From the NCBI GenBank assembly GCA_963718755.1, contig OY970376.1:62001-126000 (forward strand): DNA of 64,000 bases, written 5' to 3'. The stretch is from VRUE01 sp963718755 (GTDB lineage Bacteria > Actinomycetota > Thermoleophilia > Solirubrobacterales > 70-9). A model generated the notes under the pieces. That model ran no database searches. It had not been told where the DNA came from and saw only the letters and a list, made by a program, of their open reading frames with translations. The first letter of the stretch is position 1. Each line of letters opens with the position of its first letter. Position numbers and translations under genes: made by a program. This document shows positions 50,268 to 59,280 of the stretch, piece after piece.

Positions 50268-51241
50268 CCAACAGGATTCGCTCCAGAAGACCGCGGCGCT
50301 CCGCCAAGAAGCGGATGCTGTTGATCGTCAACCCGTACGCGACGACGGTCTCCGACCGGCTCAAGAACCTCGTCGTCTATGCGCTGCAGGGCCGCTATGA
50401 GGTCGAGACCGTGGCCACCGAGGCGCAAAACCACGCCACCGAGATAGGCCGCGAGGTGCGCGACCACGGCTACGACATAGTCGTCGCCTTCGGCGGTGAC
50501 GGCACCCTGAACGAGGTCGCCAACGGGCTCGCCGGAACCGACGTTCCGGTCTCGGTGCTGCCGGGCGGCTCGACCAACGTCGTCTGCCGCACCCTGGGCA
50601 TTCCCAATGACGTCGTCGACGCCACCGAGCATCTGCTGGCGCTGGTCGACGAGTGGGCGCCGCGCAGGATCGATCTCGGCATGGTCGACGAGCGCCACTT
50701 CGTCTTCTCCTGCGGGGTCGGGATCGACGCCACCGTGGTCAAACGGGTCGACGCTCACCCGCGGCTCAAGTCACGCGCCGGGCCCTACTACTACAGCTGG
50801 GCTGCGATCTCAGCCTTCTACCGCAACTACATCGTCAACCCAGTCAGGCTGCGGGTCGAGGTCAACGGCAAGACAAGCGAGGGCATCACCGCGCTGGCCC
50901 AGAACTCCGATCCCTTCACCTACTTCGCCAGCCGCCCGGTGCGTGTCTGTGAGGGGGTTGAGATCGACGACGGCTCGCTCTCGCTCGGCGTGCTCAAGCG
51001 AGCGGCCCAGCGCGACATGCCGACCCTGATCCCGCGCCTCTTCAGCGAGAATCGCCCGGCCGCCCGCCACCGCCAGATCGAGCACTTCGAAGGGGTGAGC
51101 GCGGCAAGCGTCAGCTCGATCTCGGAGACCAAGGACGGTGTCGTCCGCCCCTTTCCAATCCAGGTCGACGGCGACTACATCGGCGAGCACACCCACCTGG
51201 ACTTCACGGTGGTCCCAGGGGCCTTGACCGTTATCTCCTGA
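50264..51241 (+). CDS. Diacylglycerol/lipid kinase family protein (YegS/DgkB-like)
   Basis: Lipid kinase of 325 residues. The catalytic domain has LLIVNPYATTVSDR, the ATP-site signature VAFGGDGTLNEVANGLAG and LPGGSTNVVCRTLGIPND; the C-terminal beta-domain includes SCGVGIDATVVKR and the end FPIQVDGDYIGEHTHLDF. It may phosphorylate diacylglycerol or a related lipid; the substrate cannot be told from sequence. ATG 50264 overlaps the preceding gene. It ends one base from the convergent rel gene with no terminator between. Confidence 0.92.
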   Translation: MTNRIRSRRPRRSAKKRMLLIVNPYATTVSDRLKNLVVYALQGRYEVETVATEAQNHATEIGREVRDHGYDIVVAFGGDGTLNEVANGLAGTDVPVSVLPGGSTNVVCRTLGIPNDVVDATEHLLALVDEWAPRRIDLGMVDERHFVFSCGVGIDATVVKRVDAHPRLKSRAGPYYYSWAAISAFYRNYIVNPVRLRVEVNGKTSEGITALAQNSDPFTYFASRPVRVCEGVEIDDGSLSLGVLKRAAQRDMPTLIPRLFSENRPAARHRQIEHFEGVSAASVSSISETKDGVVRPFPIQVDGDYIGEHTHLDFTVVPGALTVIS

Positions 51242-51242
51242 A

Positions 51243-53441
51243 TTAAGACGTTGGGGTAATGCGGTACGCGTCGAAGACGCTTTCGACGTTGCGCAGGCGC
51301 GAGATGCACTGCTTCAGCTGCTCGGTGTCGCCGACCTCGACCACGAAGCGGTTTTTCACCATCGGGTGCTTGGTCATGCAGCTCGCACCGAGGATGTTGA
51401 TCCCGGCCTCCGAGAAGGTGCGCGAAAGATCCTCGAGCAGGCGGGTCCGATCGTAGGCATCGATCTGAAGTTCGACCCGGTAGGAGGACTCGTTCTCGCC
51501 CTCCCAGGCAACCTCTACGAAACGTTCCGGCGACTTCATCAGCGCCTTCACGTTCTTGCAGTCGGCGCGGTGGATGGTGATGCCACGGCCGAGCGATACG
51601 TAGCCGGCGATCGTGTCGCCGGGGACCGGGCGGCAGCACTTGGCGAGGCGCACCGCGATGTTGTCCGCGCCCTTGACCCTGATGCCGTAATTCGAGGCGT
51701 CCTTGGTCCGCCGCGCCTTGTCCTCGCGCGCGCCCTCGAAGCCGATCGGCTGCTCCTCCTCGACCGCCTCGCCCTCTTTGAGGCGCTGCATCAGCTTGTT
51801 GGCGACGGCCTTGGTCGAGACCTTGCCCTGGCCGAGGGCGATGTAGAACTCGGTCGCCTTGCGGAAGCCCATCTCCTTGATCACCTGGGCGAGCAGCGGC
51901 GACATCACCAGCTTCTGCATCGGCAGACCGCGCTTGCGCAGCGCCTCCTCGAGCGCCTCGCGGCCCTTCTGCTCGGCGTCCTCGCGCCGTTCCTGTTTGA
52001 AGAAGGCACGGATCTTGTTGCGGGCGCGGCTGGTCCGGACAAGTTTGAGCCAGTCGCGCGAGGGGCCGCGGTTCTGCTTGGCGGTCAACACCTCGACGAT
52101 GTCGCCCGAGCGCAGCTGGTAGTGCAGCGGCACGATCGAGCCGTTGACCTTCGCCCCGACGCAGCGGTGGCCGACGTCGGTGTGGACCGCGTAGGCGAAG
52201 TCGAGCGGGGTCGAGCCCGCGGAGAGGTTCTTGACCTCGCCCTTCGGCGTGAAGACGAAGACCTCGTCCTCGAACAGGTCGACCTTGAGCGACTCGAGGA
52301 ACTCGGCCGGGTCCTGCTCGCCCTCGGCCTCGACCAGCTGCCGCAGCCAGGTCATCTTCTCCCGCTGCGGGTCGCCGGCGCCGCCCTCTTTGTAGGCGAC
52401 GTGGGCGGCGATCCCGTACTCGGCCAGCTTGTGCATCTCGCCGGTGCGGATCTGGATCTCCAGCGGCTTTCCTTCCGGCCCGATCACCGTCGTGTGCAGC
52501 GCCTGGTACATATTGGCCTTCGGCATCGCGACGAAGTCCTTGAAGCGCCCGGGCAGCGGCTTCCAGAGCGAGTGGATGACCCCGATCGCGCCGTAGCAGT
52601 CCTTGACCGAGCCGACGATCACCCGCATCGCGGTCAGGTCGAAGATCTCGTTGAACTCGCGACCCTTCTTGGTCATCTTCGTGTAGATCGAGTAGAAGTG
52701 CTTGGCGCGGCCGGAGATCTCGGCCTCGATGCCGACGGCCTGCAGCTCCTCACCGAGGAACGCGCCGGCCTCGCTGACGTAGACCTCGCGCTCGTCGCGC
52801 TGCTGGGCGACGAGCTGCTTGATCTCCTTGTACTTGCGCGGGTGCAGGGTGGCGAAGGCCAGATCCTCGAGCTCCCATTTGATCGCGTGGATGCCGAGCC
52901 GGTGCGCGAGCGGCGCGTAGATCTCCAGCGTCTCGCGCGACTTCAACATCTGCTTCTGCTTCGGCAGCGCGCCGAGGGTGCGCATGTTGTGGAGCCGGTC
53001 GGCCAGCTTGATCAGGATCACCCTGACGTCGGTGGCCATCGCCACCATCATCTTGCGGTAGTTCTCGGCCTGTCGCTCGTCGCGGCTCTCGAAGGTCATC
53101 CCGGTCAACTTGGTGACCCCGTCGACCAATTGCGCGATTTCCTCGCCAAACTCGGCCCTGATCTCCTCCAAGCTGGCGCTGGTGTCCTCGACCGTGTCGT
53201 GCAGGAGCGCCGCGCAGAGCGTCTCGGTGTCGAGCCGCATGCCGGCGCAAATCTGGGCGACGCCGACCGGGTGGGTGATGAACTCGTCTCCGGAGCGGCG
53301 CAGCTGATCGGCGTGCCGATCGCAGGCGAAGTCGAAAGCACGCGCCAGAGCGGCACGATCGATCGCCGCGACGGCGGTCGCGGTCCCGCCACCGTTGGAT
53401 CCGGACTCGGGCTCCGGCGCAGAGTCGAACTCCTCCACCAC
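51243..53441 (-). CDS. rel: Bifunctional (p)ppGpp synthetase/hydrolase
   Basis: Stringent-response enzyme, 732 residues. Hydrolase HD domain: THPVGVAQICAGM, ALLHDTVEDTSAS and KLADRLHNMRTLG. Synthetase domain: FDLTAMRVIV, GRFKDFVAMPKANMYQALHT and EIQIRTGEMHKLAEYGIAAH. TGS (VFTPKGEVKNLSAGSTPLDF), a zinc-finger-like region with CCRPVPGDTI, and a C-terminal ACT domain (LLEDLSRTFSEAGINILG) follow. Both active sites look intact. GTG 53441 is used as the start, 32 nt after recJ; an Asp/Gly-rich leader of 25 residues precedes the HD domain. Confidence 0.96.
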   Translation of the reverse strand: MVEEFDSAPEPESGSNGGGTATAVAAIDRAALARAFDFACDRHADQLRRSGDEFITHPVGVAQICAGMRLDTETLCAALLHDTVEDTSASLEEIRAEFGEEIAQLVDGVTKLTGMTFESRDERQAENYRKMMVAMATDVRVILIKLADRLHNMRTLGALPKQKQMLKSRETLEIYAPLAHRLGIHAIKWELEDLAFATLHPRKYKEIKQLVAQQRDEREVYVSEAGAFLGEELQAVGIEAEISGRAKHFYSIYTKMTKKGREFNEIFDLTAMRVIVGSVKDCYGAIGVIHSLWKPLPGRFKDFVAMPKANMYQALHTTVIGPEGKPLEIQIRTGEMHKLAEYGIAAHVAYKEGGAGDPQREKMTWLRQLVEAEGEQDPAEFLESLKVDLFEDEVFVFTPKGEVKNLSAGSTPLDFAYAVHTDVGHRCVGAKVNGSIVPLHYQLRSGDIVEVLTAKQNRGPSRDWLKLVRTSRARNKIRAFFKQERREDAEQKGREALEEALRKRGLPMQKLVMSPLLAQVIKEMGFRKATEFYIALGQGKVSTKAVANKLMQRLKEGEAVEEEQPIGFEGAREDKARRTKDASNYGIRVKGADNIAVRLAKCCRPVPGDTIAGYVSLGRGITIHRADCKNVKALMKSPERFVEVAWEGENESSYRVELQIDAYDRTRLLEDLSRTFSEAGINILGASCMTKHPMVKNRFVVEVGDTEQLKQCISRLRNVESVFDAYRITPTS

Positions 53442-53473
53442 GGCGAGGAGGTCGGCGAGGAGCTCGCGCTGCT

Positions 53474-56008
53474 CTAGGGATTCTTTCGTCGTTCGAGGTA
53501 TTGCAAGCCCTCCTGGTGACGAGCACCGTAGGCCACATAGGCAGCCGAGCGCTCCAGATCTGTCTTCTCGGAGGATACGACGCTGACACTGCCTGCACCC
53601 GCGGCAGTCGAACCCTGGGCCAGGCCCAGCTCCGTCAGCACCCGAAAGCAGTGAGCAGCGGCCTCCGGGCTGCGCGGGTGCTGACCGGTGCCTCGTAGGG
53701 CTGCGAACAGCTGCGGTCCGTTCACCTCGCCTGCCTCGCGCAGGTCCCTGAAGAGCGCGATCAGCGTCGGTCGGCGGGCGAGCTGCTCATCCAGCATCGC
53801 CAGTGCGAAGCGGTGCTCGGCCTCGCCCCAGGCAAGGTGGGCGTAGCCGCCCTCGCGCGGGGCGCGGCTGGCCAGGGCCTCGATGTGGGCGAAGGCCGGC
53901 GGATCAACGAGGACGACATGCTCGAATCCGGCGGCGAGATCTGGCTCCGCCTCGAGCGCCGCGGCGTCGGCCACGACGACCCCCTCACCGCAAAGGGCCG
54001 AACGGCGCTCGCGATCCGCAACGACCGCAAGCACGTCGCCGCTCCCGCACGAGCCGAGCTCGGCGATCACGGCCGCGGGCGAGCTGCGCGGCCGCACCAC
54101 CTCCCTGCCGACGGACCTCAAAGCGTCCATATCGTCCACTTTCAGGCCCGTCGGCGGCCAGGCGGCGGGGTTGGCTGCCAGCTCGCGCTCGAAGCGCTGC
54201 CACCAGAGCACGTCGGCATCGGCTTCATCGGCGCCGCCCGGCTCGCGCGGATACAGCTCGCGCAGCACCAGTCGTGGCTCGACTGAGCCATTCCACCGAT
54301 TGACCTCGAGCCGAACCGTGGCATCGACCGGGTCGTCCTCCCCCACCCCCAGCGTCGCCCGCCCGAAGGCGACACCGAGCGCGCGGTGGGAACCGCTGTG
54401 GAGGCTGAACCTCGCGTGCTTGCCTTCCCCCATCGCGCGCACGTCGCGCACCCGCGCGGCCGGGACCAGCAGGCGGACCCCAGGGTTGCCCATCCCGAAC
54501 GGAGCAAGCCGTTCGAACTCCTCGGCGAGATCCAGCCCAAGGCCGGCACCCCCCACCGTCGCATCGATGCGCTCAGTACGGCGCAGATCGTCCGGCCCGA
54601 GGACAGAGTCCGCGTGGGCGGCAAATGCGGCGCGGAACGAATCGAGATCCTCGGCGCGCAGCTGCAGGCCGGCGGCGGCCCTATGCCCACCGAACCCGGC
54701 CAGGTGCTCGGAGCAGGCCTCCAGCGCTGCCAGGAGATCGAAGCCGGGAATACTCCGCCCAGACCCACGCCCCTCCCCCTCGCCGTCAAGCGAGATGACG
54801 ACCGTGGGCCGGTGATGCCGCTCGACCAGCCGCGAGGCGACGATCCCGATCACGCCGGGATGCCAACCCTCACCAGCCAGCACCAGGCCTCGCGCATCCC
54901 GAAGCCCCTCTGGAAGCTCACGCAGTACAGCCTCCGCAGCGGCATCCACCTCCCGCTCCCTGGCCCGCCGCTCGCTGTTGGCCCGACTCAGCTCGACCGC
55001 TATCTCGGCAGCACGCCCCTCGTCCTCGGTCAGAAACAGCTCAACCCCGGCGTCAGCTCGATACAGGCGCCCCGCCGCATTGATCCGTGGCGCCAACCGA
55101 AACGCCAGATCCCCCTCGTCAACCTGAGTCGGCTCACATTTAGCCGCCTCCAGTAACGCCCGAACCCCCGGCCGCTTCGCCCGCCGCACCTCAGCCAGCC
55201 CTCGCTTGACCAGCGACCGGTTCTCACCAACCAGCGGCACCACGTCGGCCACGGTGGCCAGCGCAACCAGATCCAAGTCCGCTGAGGAGGGATCGGGTGC
55301 CCCTCCCGCGGAGGCTCCTGGGACCGCGCCTGGACCCTGGCCCGCGATCGGCTGCGCGACGGTCTCCGGGGGAGGGGCACCCGATCCCTCCCTCAACGCG
55401 CATGCGAGCTTCCAAGCAACAGCAGTCCCACACAACTGCTCAAAGGGGTAGCCGTCGATCGCCGGATGAAGAATCGGGCAGTCAGGCAGCTCCGCTCCCT
55501 GCTGGTGGTGATCGGTGACGATCACGTCCATCCCGAGCGACCGGGCCAGCGCCACCTCCTCGACAGCGGTGATCCCGCAGTCGACGGTGATCAGCAGCTG
55601 GGTCCCGCGAGCGGCAAGGTGTTCGATGTTCGGCGCGCTGAGCCCGTAGCCGTCGGCGATCCGGTCCGGGATCAGCCAGTCGCACTCGGCGCCGAGCCCG
55701 CGCAAGGTGCTGACGAGGATCGTGGTCGCGCAGACGCCGTCGACGTCGAAGTCGCCGTGGACGGTGATCCGTTTGCCTTCGGAAATCGCCGCGTGAACCC
55801 GCTCCGTAACGACGCCCATCGATTTGAACTCGTTGGGCGAATGCGACTCGTCCGCGTCGAGGAACGCACGGGCTTCCTCGGGGGTGCGGTAGCCGCGCCG
55901 CACGAGGGTAATCGCCACCGGCTCGCTCAGCCCCAGCTCCTCGGAGAGGGCGCGCGCCTCGTCATATGAAAAGGGCTCAGCCTGGTATGCGTGGATCGTC
56001 TCCGCCAC
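53474..56008 (-). CDS. recJ: Single-stranded-DNA exonuclease RecJ, C-terminally extended, with in-frame palindrome
   Basis: 5'-3' single-strand exonuclease, 844 residues against ~570 in many bacteria. DHH motifs: TVHGDFDVDGVCATTIL, VDCGITAVEEV and VTDHHQQGAELP. DHHA1: RGSGRSIPGFDLLAAL and LAGFGGHRAAAGL. An OB region (DATVRLEVNRWNGSVEPRL) and a ~240-residue C-terminal part without clear homology follow. Residues ~206-241 are encoded by a 106-nt palindrome inserted just before the conserved DLVALATVADVVPL block, and the frame is kept. Start ATG 56008. Confidence 0.92.
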   Translation of the reverse strand: MAETIHAYQAEPFSYDEARALSEELGLSEPVAITLVRRGYRTPEEARAFLDADESHSPNEFKSMGVVTERVHAAISEGKRITVHGDFDVDGVCATTILVSTLRGLGAECDWLIPDRIADGYGLSAPNIEHLAARGTQLLITVDCGITAVEEVALARSLGMDVIVTDHHQQGAELPDCPILHPAIDGYPFEQLCGTAVAWKLACALREGSGAPPPETVAQPIAGQGPGAVPGASAGGAPDPSSADLDLVALATVADVVPLVGENRSLVKRGLAEVRRAKRPGVRALLEAAKCEPTQVDEGDLAFRLAPRINAAGRLYRADAGVELFLTEDEGRAAEIAVELSRANSERRAREREVDAAAEAVLRELPEGLRDARGLVLAGEGWHPGVIGIVASRLVERHHRPTVVISLDGEGEGRGSGRSIPGFDLLAALEACSEHLAGFGGHRAAAGLQLRAEDLDSFRAAFAAHADSVLGPDDLRRTERIDATVGGAGLGLDLAEEFERLAPFGMGNPGVRLLVPAARVRDVRAMGEGKHARFSLHSGSHRALGVAFGRATLGVGEDDPVDATVRLEVNRWNGSVEPRLVLRELYPREPGGADEADADVLWWQRFERELAANPAAWPPTGLKVDDMDALRSVGREVVRPRSSPAAVIAELGSCGSGDVLAVVADRERRSALCGEGVVVADAAALEAEPDLAAGFEHVVLVDPPAFAHIEALASRAPREGGYAHLAWGEAEHRFALAMLDEQLARRPTLIALFRDLREAGEVNGPQLFAALRGTGQHPRSPEAAAHCFRVLTELGLAQGSTAAGAGSVSVVSSEKTDLERSAAYVAYGARHQEGLQYLERRKNP
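55286..55391. repeat. In-frame palindromic element inside recJ
   Basis: Perfect 22-bp inverted repeat (55286-55307 and 55370-55391), 62-nt spacer. Read on the minus strand the core has GATCGCGGGCCAG, like GATCGCATGGCCAG in the pyrKD element, and the arms share TCGGGTG(C/T)CCC. It is translated (GSGAPPPETVAQPIAGQGPG onward) in a different frame relative to the arms than in pyrKD, so the element is stop-free in more than one frame. Confidence 0.85.
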
Positions 56009-56050
56009 GCAGCCAGGCTAAGAAGCGCCTGGGACGGATTTTGGCCAGAT

Positions 56051-56314
56051 TCAGGCCGCTTGTTCCGAACGAACGCCGATCGCCCAGATCACAGCCAGGC
56101 CGATCGCCGTGCCGGGTACCGCGATCAACGCGGTTCCAAGGTCGGTCTCGCCGATCCCTTTGCCCAGCGCCACCTGAATCACCGCGCCGACCAGCACCGC
56201 GCCGATCGTCGCCCCGAGCAGCGCGCCGACGATTCCCTGCCAGAAGCGATCGGGCAGGAAGACCGTGAAGTGCCATAGGGCGATCCCCATCGTGAACCAG
56301 ACGACCAGGGCCAT
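56051..56314 (-). CDS. Small integral membrane protein
   Basis: An 87-residue protein of unknown role, made almost entirely of three hydrophobic segments (about 2-20, 27-51 and 64-81) linked by short loops (LPDRFWQG; GKGIGETDLG). Gly- and Ala-rich helices suggest tight packing. Its ATG overlaps the secDF stop by one base (TGATG), so it is read from the secDF message and may associate with the translocase or simply share expression. No family recognised. Confidence 0.78.
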   Translation of the reverse strand: MALVVWFTMGIALWHFTVFLPDRFWQGIVGALLGATIGAVLVGAVIQVALGKGIGETDLGTALIAVPGTAIGLAVIWAIGVRSEQAA

Positions 56315-59277
56315 CAGCGATTCCTCCCGTGCTTGCGGCGCTGTTGACGGCGCTCGCGGCGGCGGGCGTTGCGCTCGCGGCGCTCCGCCGTGGCGGGGTC
56401 ACCTGCATGCTCGCCATTCGAAGCGGGGTCGGCACCGTCGCCGCCCGGAGGCTCTACCGTCGCCACCGCCTGCGGCGCCGGCTGTGGCTCGCCCTCGGCG
56501 GCGAGCGCTTCCTCGATCTCTGCGTCGGTCTCCACGTCATCGCCAAGCTTCGCCAGGGCGATTTCGTCGGCGAAGGGGGGAATGCTGCCGTCGAGCTCGG
56601 AGATCTTTTCGCGGCGGCGGGCGAAGCTCGGCTCGCGTTCCTTCCACGCGGTCAGCACCGGTGAGGCGATGAAGATCGAGGAGTAGGTACCGGAGAAGAT
56701 GCCGACCATCATCGCGAAGGCGAAGTCCTGCAGGGTGGCGCCGCCGAAGATCAGCAGCACGGTGACGAGGAAGACCGAGGAGAGGCCGGTGATCAGCGAA
56801 CGGGTGAGGACCTCGCTCATCGAGCGGTTGACGATCTGCGAGAAGGCCGCCCGCGGCATCCGTGGCACGTTCTCGCGGATACGGTCGAAGACGATCACGG
56901 TGTCGTAGAGCGAGTAGCCAAGGATGGTGAGGAAAGCAGCGACCGTGCCGCTGCTCACTTCTTTGCCGAGCAATGCGTAGACACCACCGGTGATCAGGAT
57001 GTCGTGGGCGACCGCGATCAGCACCGGCACCGCGTACTTCGCTTCGAAGCGGAAGGCGACGTAAGCGGAGATCAGCAACAGCGAGAAGATGATCGCGAGG
57101 ATCGCGCTGCGCGCCACCTGCTTGCCGAAGGTCGGCCCAACGCTGGTGCTTTCGAAGCTGCCCGGCTGGACCCCGAACTCCGACGTCAGCGCCCCGCGCA
57201 CCACCGACACGCCACCGGGCTGCAGTTCCTCCGCCTGGATCTGGAAGCCGCTGCCGAACTGGGGGTTGTCGGTTTCCTGGATCTCCGCGTCGCCCAAACC
57301 CTCTGCGTCGAGCGCATCGCGCACCTGATCGGTCGTGATGCTCTGCTCAGGCGCGAAGTTGAGCCGCGTCCCCGACTCGAAGTCGATGCCGAGGTTGAGT
57401 TGGTTGACCGCCAGCGCCAGGGCGCCCACGACCAGGATCGCGCCTGAGATCGAGAAGAACCAGCGACTGGCGCCGATGAAGTCGAAGCGCCACCTGACCC
57501 GCTCCTCCCCCGCCCCCATGAAGCTCGCCGAGGAGAGCAGGCGACCGCGACCGAAGACGCCGAGCAGCGCCTGGGTGAAGGCAACGGCGGTGAACAGGGA
57601 GACGATCGTGCCGACGCCGAGGACGAAGGCAAAGCCTTTGACCCCGGCCGTGGCGAGGACGAAGAGGATGAACGCCGTCAGCAGGGTGATGACGTTGGCG
57701 TCGATGATCGTCGCGATCCCTTTGCGGTAGCCGACCGCGATCGACGCGGACATGCTGCGCCCGGCGCGCACCTCCTCCTTTATTCGCTCGAAGATGACGA
57801 TGTTCGAGTCCGCGGCGACGCCGATCGTCAGGATCAGGCCGGCGATCCCCGGCAGGGTCATCGTGATCGGGATCAGCTTGATCAGGGCGAAGAAGACAAC
57901 GGCGTAGACGGCGAGGCCGAGCGTCGCCACCACCCCGAGCCCGCGGTAGTAGAAGATCAAGAAGAGGACCACCAGCGCCAAGCCGATCAAGCCGGCTTTG
58001 AGGCCCTGGTCCAGCGCTTCTTCGCCGAGCGTCGCCGAGACCTGGGTCTGGCTGATCAGCTTCAGGTTGACCGGCAGGGCGCCGATCTGGAGGAAGGTCG
58101 CCAGGTCTTGTGCTTCGGTGATGCTGGTAAAGCCGCCGGAGATCTGGGCGCCGGTGCGGCCGTCGATCCCGTCGGGGTTCTCGGCGAAATTGATGATCGG
58201 GCGGGTCTTGACTTCGTTGTCGAGGACGACGGCGAAGCGACCGGAGAGCTGTTCGGCCTGTTCTCCGGAGGCGGGCCCGATCGCGCGTGCCTGGCCCCGC
58301 TGGGCGATCTGGCGCGTCACCTGCTGGAACGCCTCCTGGCCGTCGTCGGTGAAGCTAAAGGTGACGTTTGGCTGGTTGGTGATTTCGTCGAATTCCTGCT
58401 TCGGGTCGGTGATGTCGGTGCCGGAGAGCGCCGGCCGGTCTTTCAGCGCGTACCAGCCCGGCTCGGCATCCTCGATCACCTTGCCGCTGGCGTCCGAGGG
58501 CAACTCGGAGACGACGACCGTCCCCGGCGGCACCGTGAGCACCTCCTGGCAAGCGGCGACCACGCCCTCTTTGCAATCTTTTTTATGCGGCCGTTTCACG
58601 CCCGTGGCGGAGATGAAGAGGTCTTTTTCGGCGAACTCCGGGCCGGCGATCAGTTTGCGTGGCTCCACACCTTCGAAGAGGTAGTAGCGCGGGCGCGAAG
58701 TCGAGCAATCGGTGCAGTCGGGTTCCGGGGTCTGTTCGGTCGCCAGCTGGACCGCGGCGTAAGCAGTGGGGAAGGCGCCGGAGAAGATCAGCTGCTGGTT
58801 CTCCTGGCTGCTCGTGCTGCGGCCGGCGGCAGTCCATTCTTTGTTCGCTTCTTCAACTACAGCAGCCGGCGCTTCCTGTCCGGGATTGCCGCCGATCGTC
58901 TTCTCGCGCCCGATCAGGTTCGGTTCCCAGTCGTAGAAGAAGAGCTGCGCCGTCGTCCCAACCTGGTCGATCGCCCGTTGCGCGTTGGTGACGTCTGGAA
59001 GGCTGACCGAGATCTCGGCAGTGCCCAGCCTGGAGACCTCGGGCTCGGCTACGCCGAGCTTGTCGATGCGCTCGCGGATGATCTCAATCGCGCGTTCGAT
59101 GTCATCCCCGCTCACCTCTTCGACCTGGCTGGTGGGCGTGCCCTGATAGATCAGTTCGACCCCGCCCTTGAGATCGAGGCCGAGCCGGGTTGGCTTGCTG
59201 ACGACGACCAGGCCAGAGACGACGATCAGCCCCAGGACGAAGATCAGCACGAAGGCGTTGAGCCGGCGGCGACCCAT
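56314..59277 (-). CDS. secDF: Fused SecD-SecF protein-export membrane protein
   Basis: Proton-driven partner of SecYEG, with SecD (about 1-590) and SecF (about 595-900) in one 987-residue chain, likely twelve membrane helices. SecD: LGLDLKGGVELIYQG, the P1 domain, and GLILTIGVAADSNIVIFERI. SecF: NLGIDFESGTRLNF and GYSLYDTVIVFDRIREN. The SecD extracytoplasmic domain has an insert with four cysteines (CTDC and CKEGVVAAC) that may form disulfides. The tail is basic (RRERNARRRERRQQRRK). In actinobacteria SecD and SecF are usually separate genes. It follows the zinc-ribbon/PAS gene by 3 nt. Confidence 0.95.
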   Translation of the reverse strand: MGRRRLNAFVLIFVLGLIVVSGLVVVSKPTRLGLDLKGGVELIYQGTPTSQVEEVSGDDIERAIEIIRERIDKLGVAEPEVSRLGTAEISVSLPDVTNAQRAIDQVGTTAQLFFYDWEPNLIGREKTIGGNPGQEAPAAVVEEANKEWTAAGRSTSSQENQQLIFSGAFPTAYAAVQLATEQTPEPDCTDCSTSRPRYYLFEGVEPRKLIAGPEFAEKDLFISATGVKRPHKKDCKEGVVAACQEVLTVPPGTVVVSELPSDASGKVIEDAEPGWYALKDRPALSGTDITDPKQEFDEITNQPNVTFSFTDDGQEAFQQVTRQIAQRGQARAIGPASGEQAEQLSGRFAVVLDNEVKTRPIINFAENPDGIDGRTGAQISGGFTSITEAQDLATFLQIGALPVNLKLISQTQVSATLGEEALDQGLKAGLIGLALVVLFLIFYYRGLGVVATLGLAVYAVVFFALIKLIPITMTLPGIAGLILTIGVAADSNIVIFERIKEEVRAGRSMSASIAVGYRKGIATIIDANVITLLTAFILFVLATAGVKGFAFVLGVGTIVSLFTAVAFTQALLGVFGRGRLLSSASFMGAGEERVRWRFDFIGASRWFFSISGAILVVGALALAVNQLNLGIDFESGTRLNFAPEQSITTDQVRDALDAEGLGDAEIQETDNPQFGSGFQIQAEELQPGGVSVVRGALTSEFGVQPGSFESTSVGPTFGKQVARSAILAIIFSLLLISAYVAFRFEAKYAVPVLIAVAHDILITGGVYALLGKEVSSGTVAAFLTILGYSLYDTVIVFDRIRENVPRMPRAAFSQIVNRSMSEVLTRSLITGLSSVFLVTVLLIFGGATLQDFAFAMMVGIFSGTYSSIFIASPVLTAWKEREPSFARRREKISELDGSIPPFADEIALAKLGDDVETDAEIEEALAAEGEPQPAPQAVATVEPPGGDGADPASNGEHAGDPATAERRERNARRRERRQQRRKHGRNR

Positions 59278-59280
59278 CGC

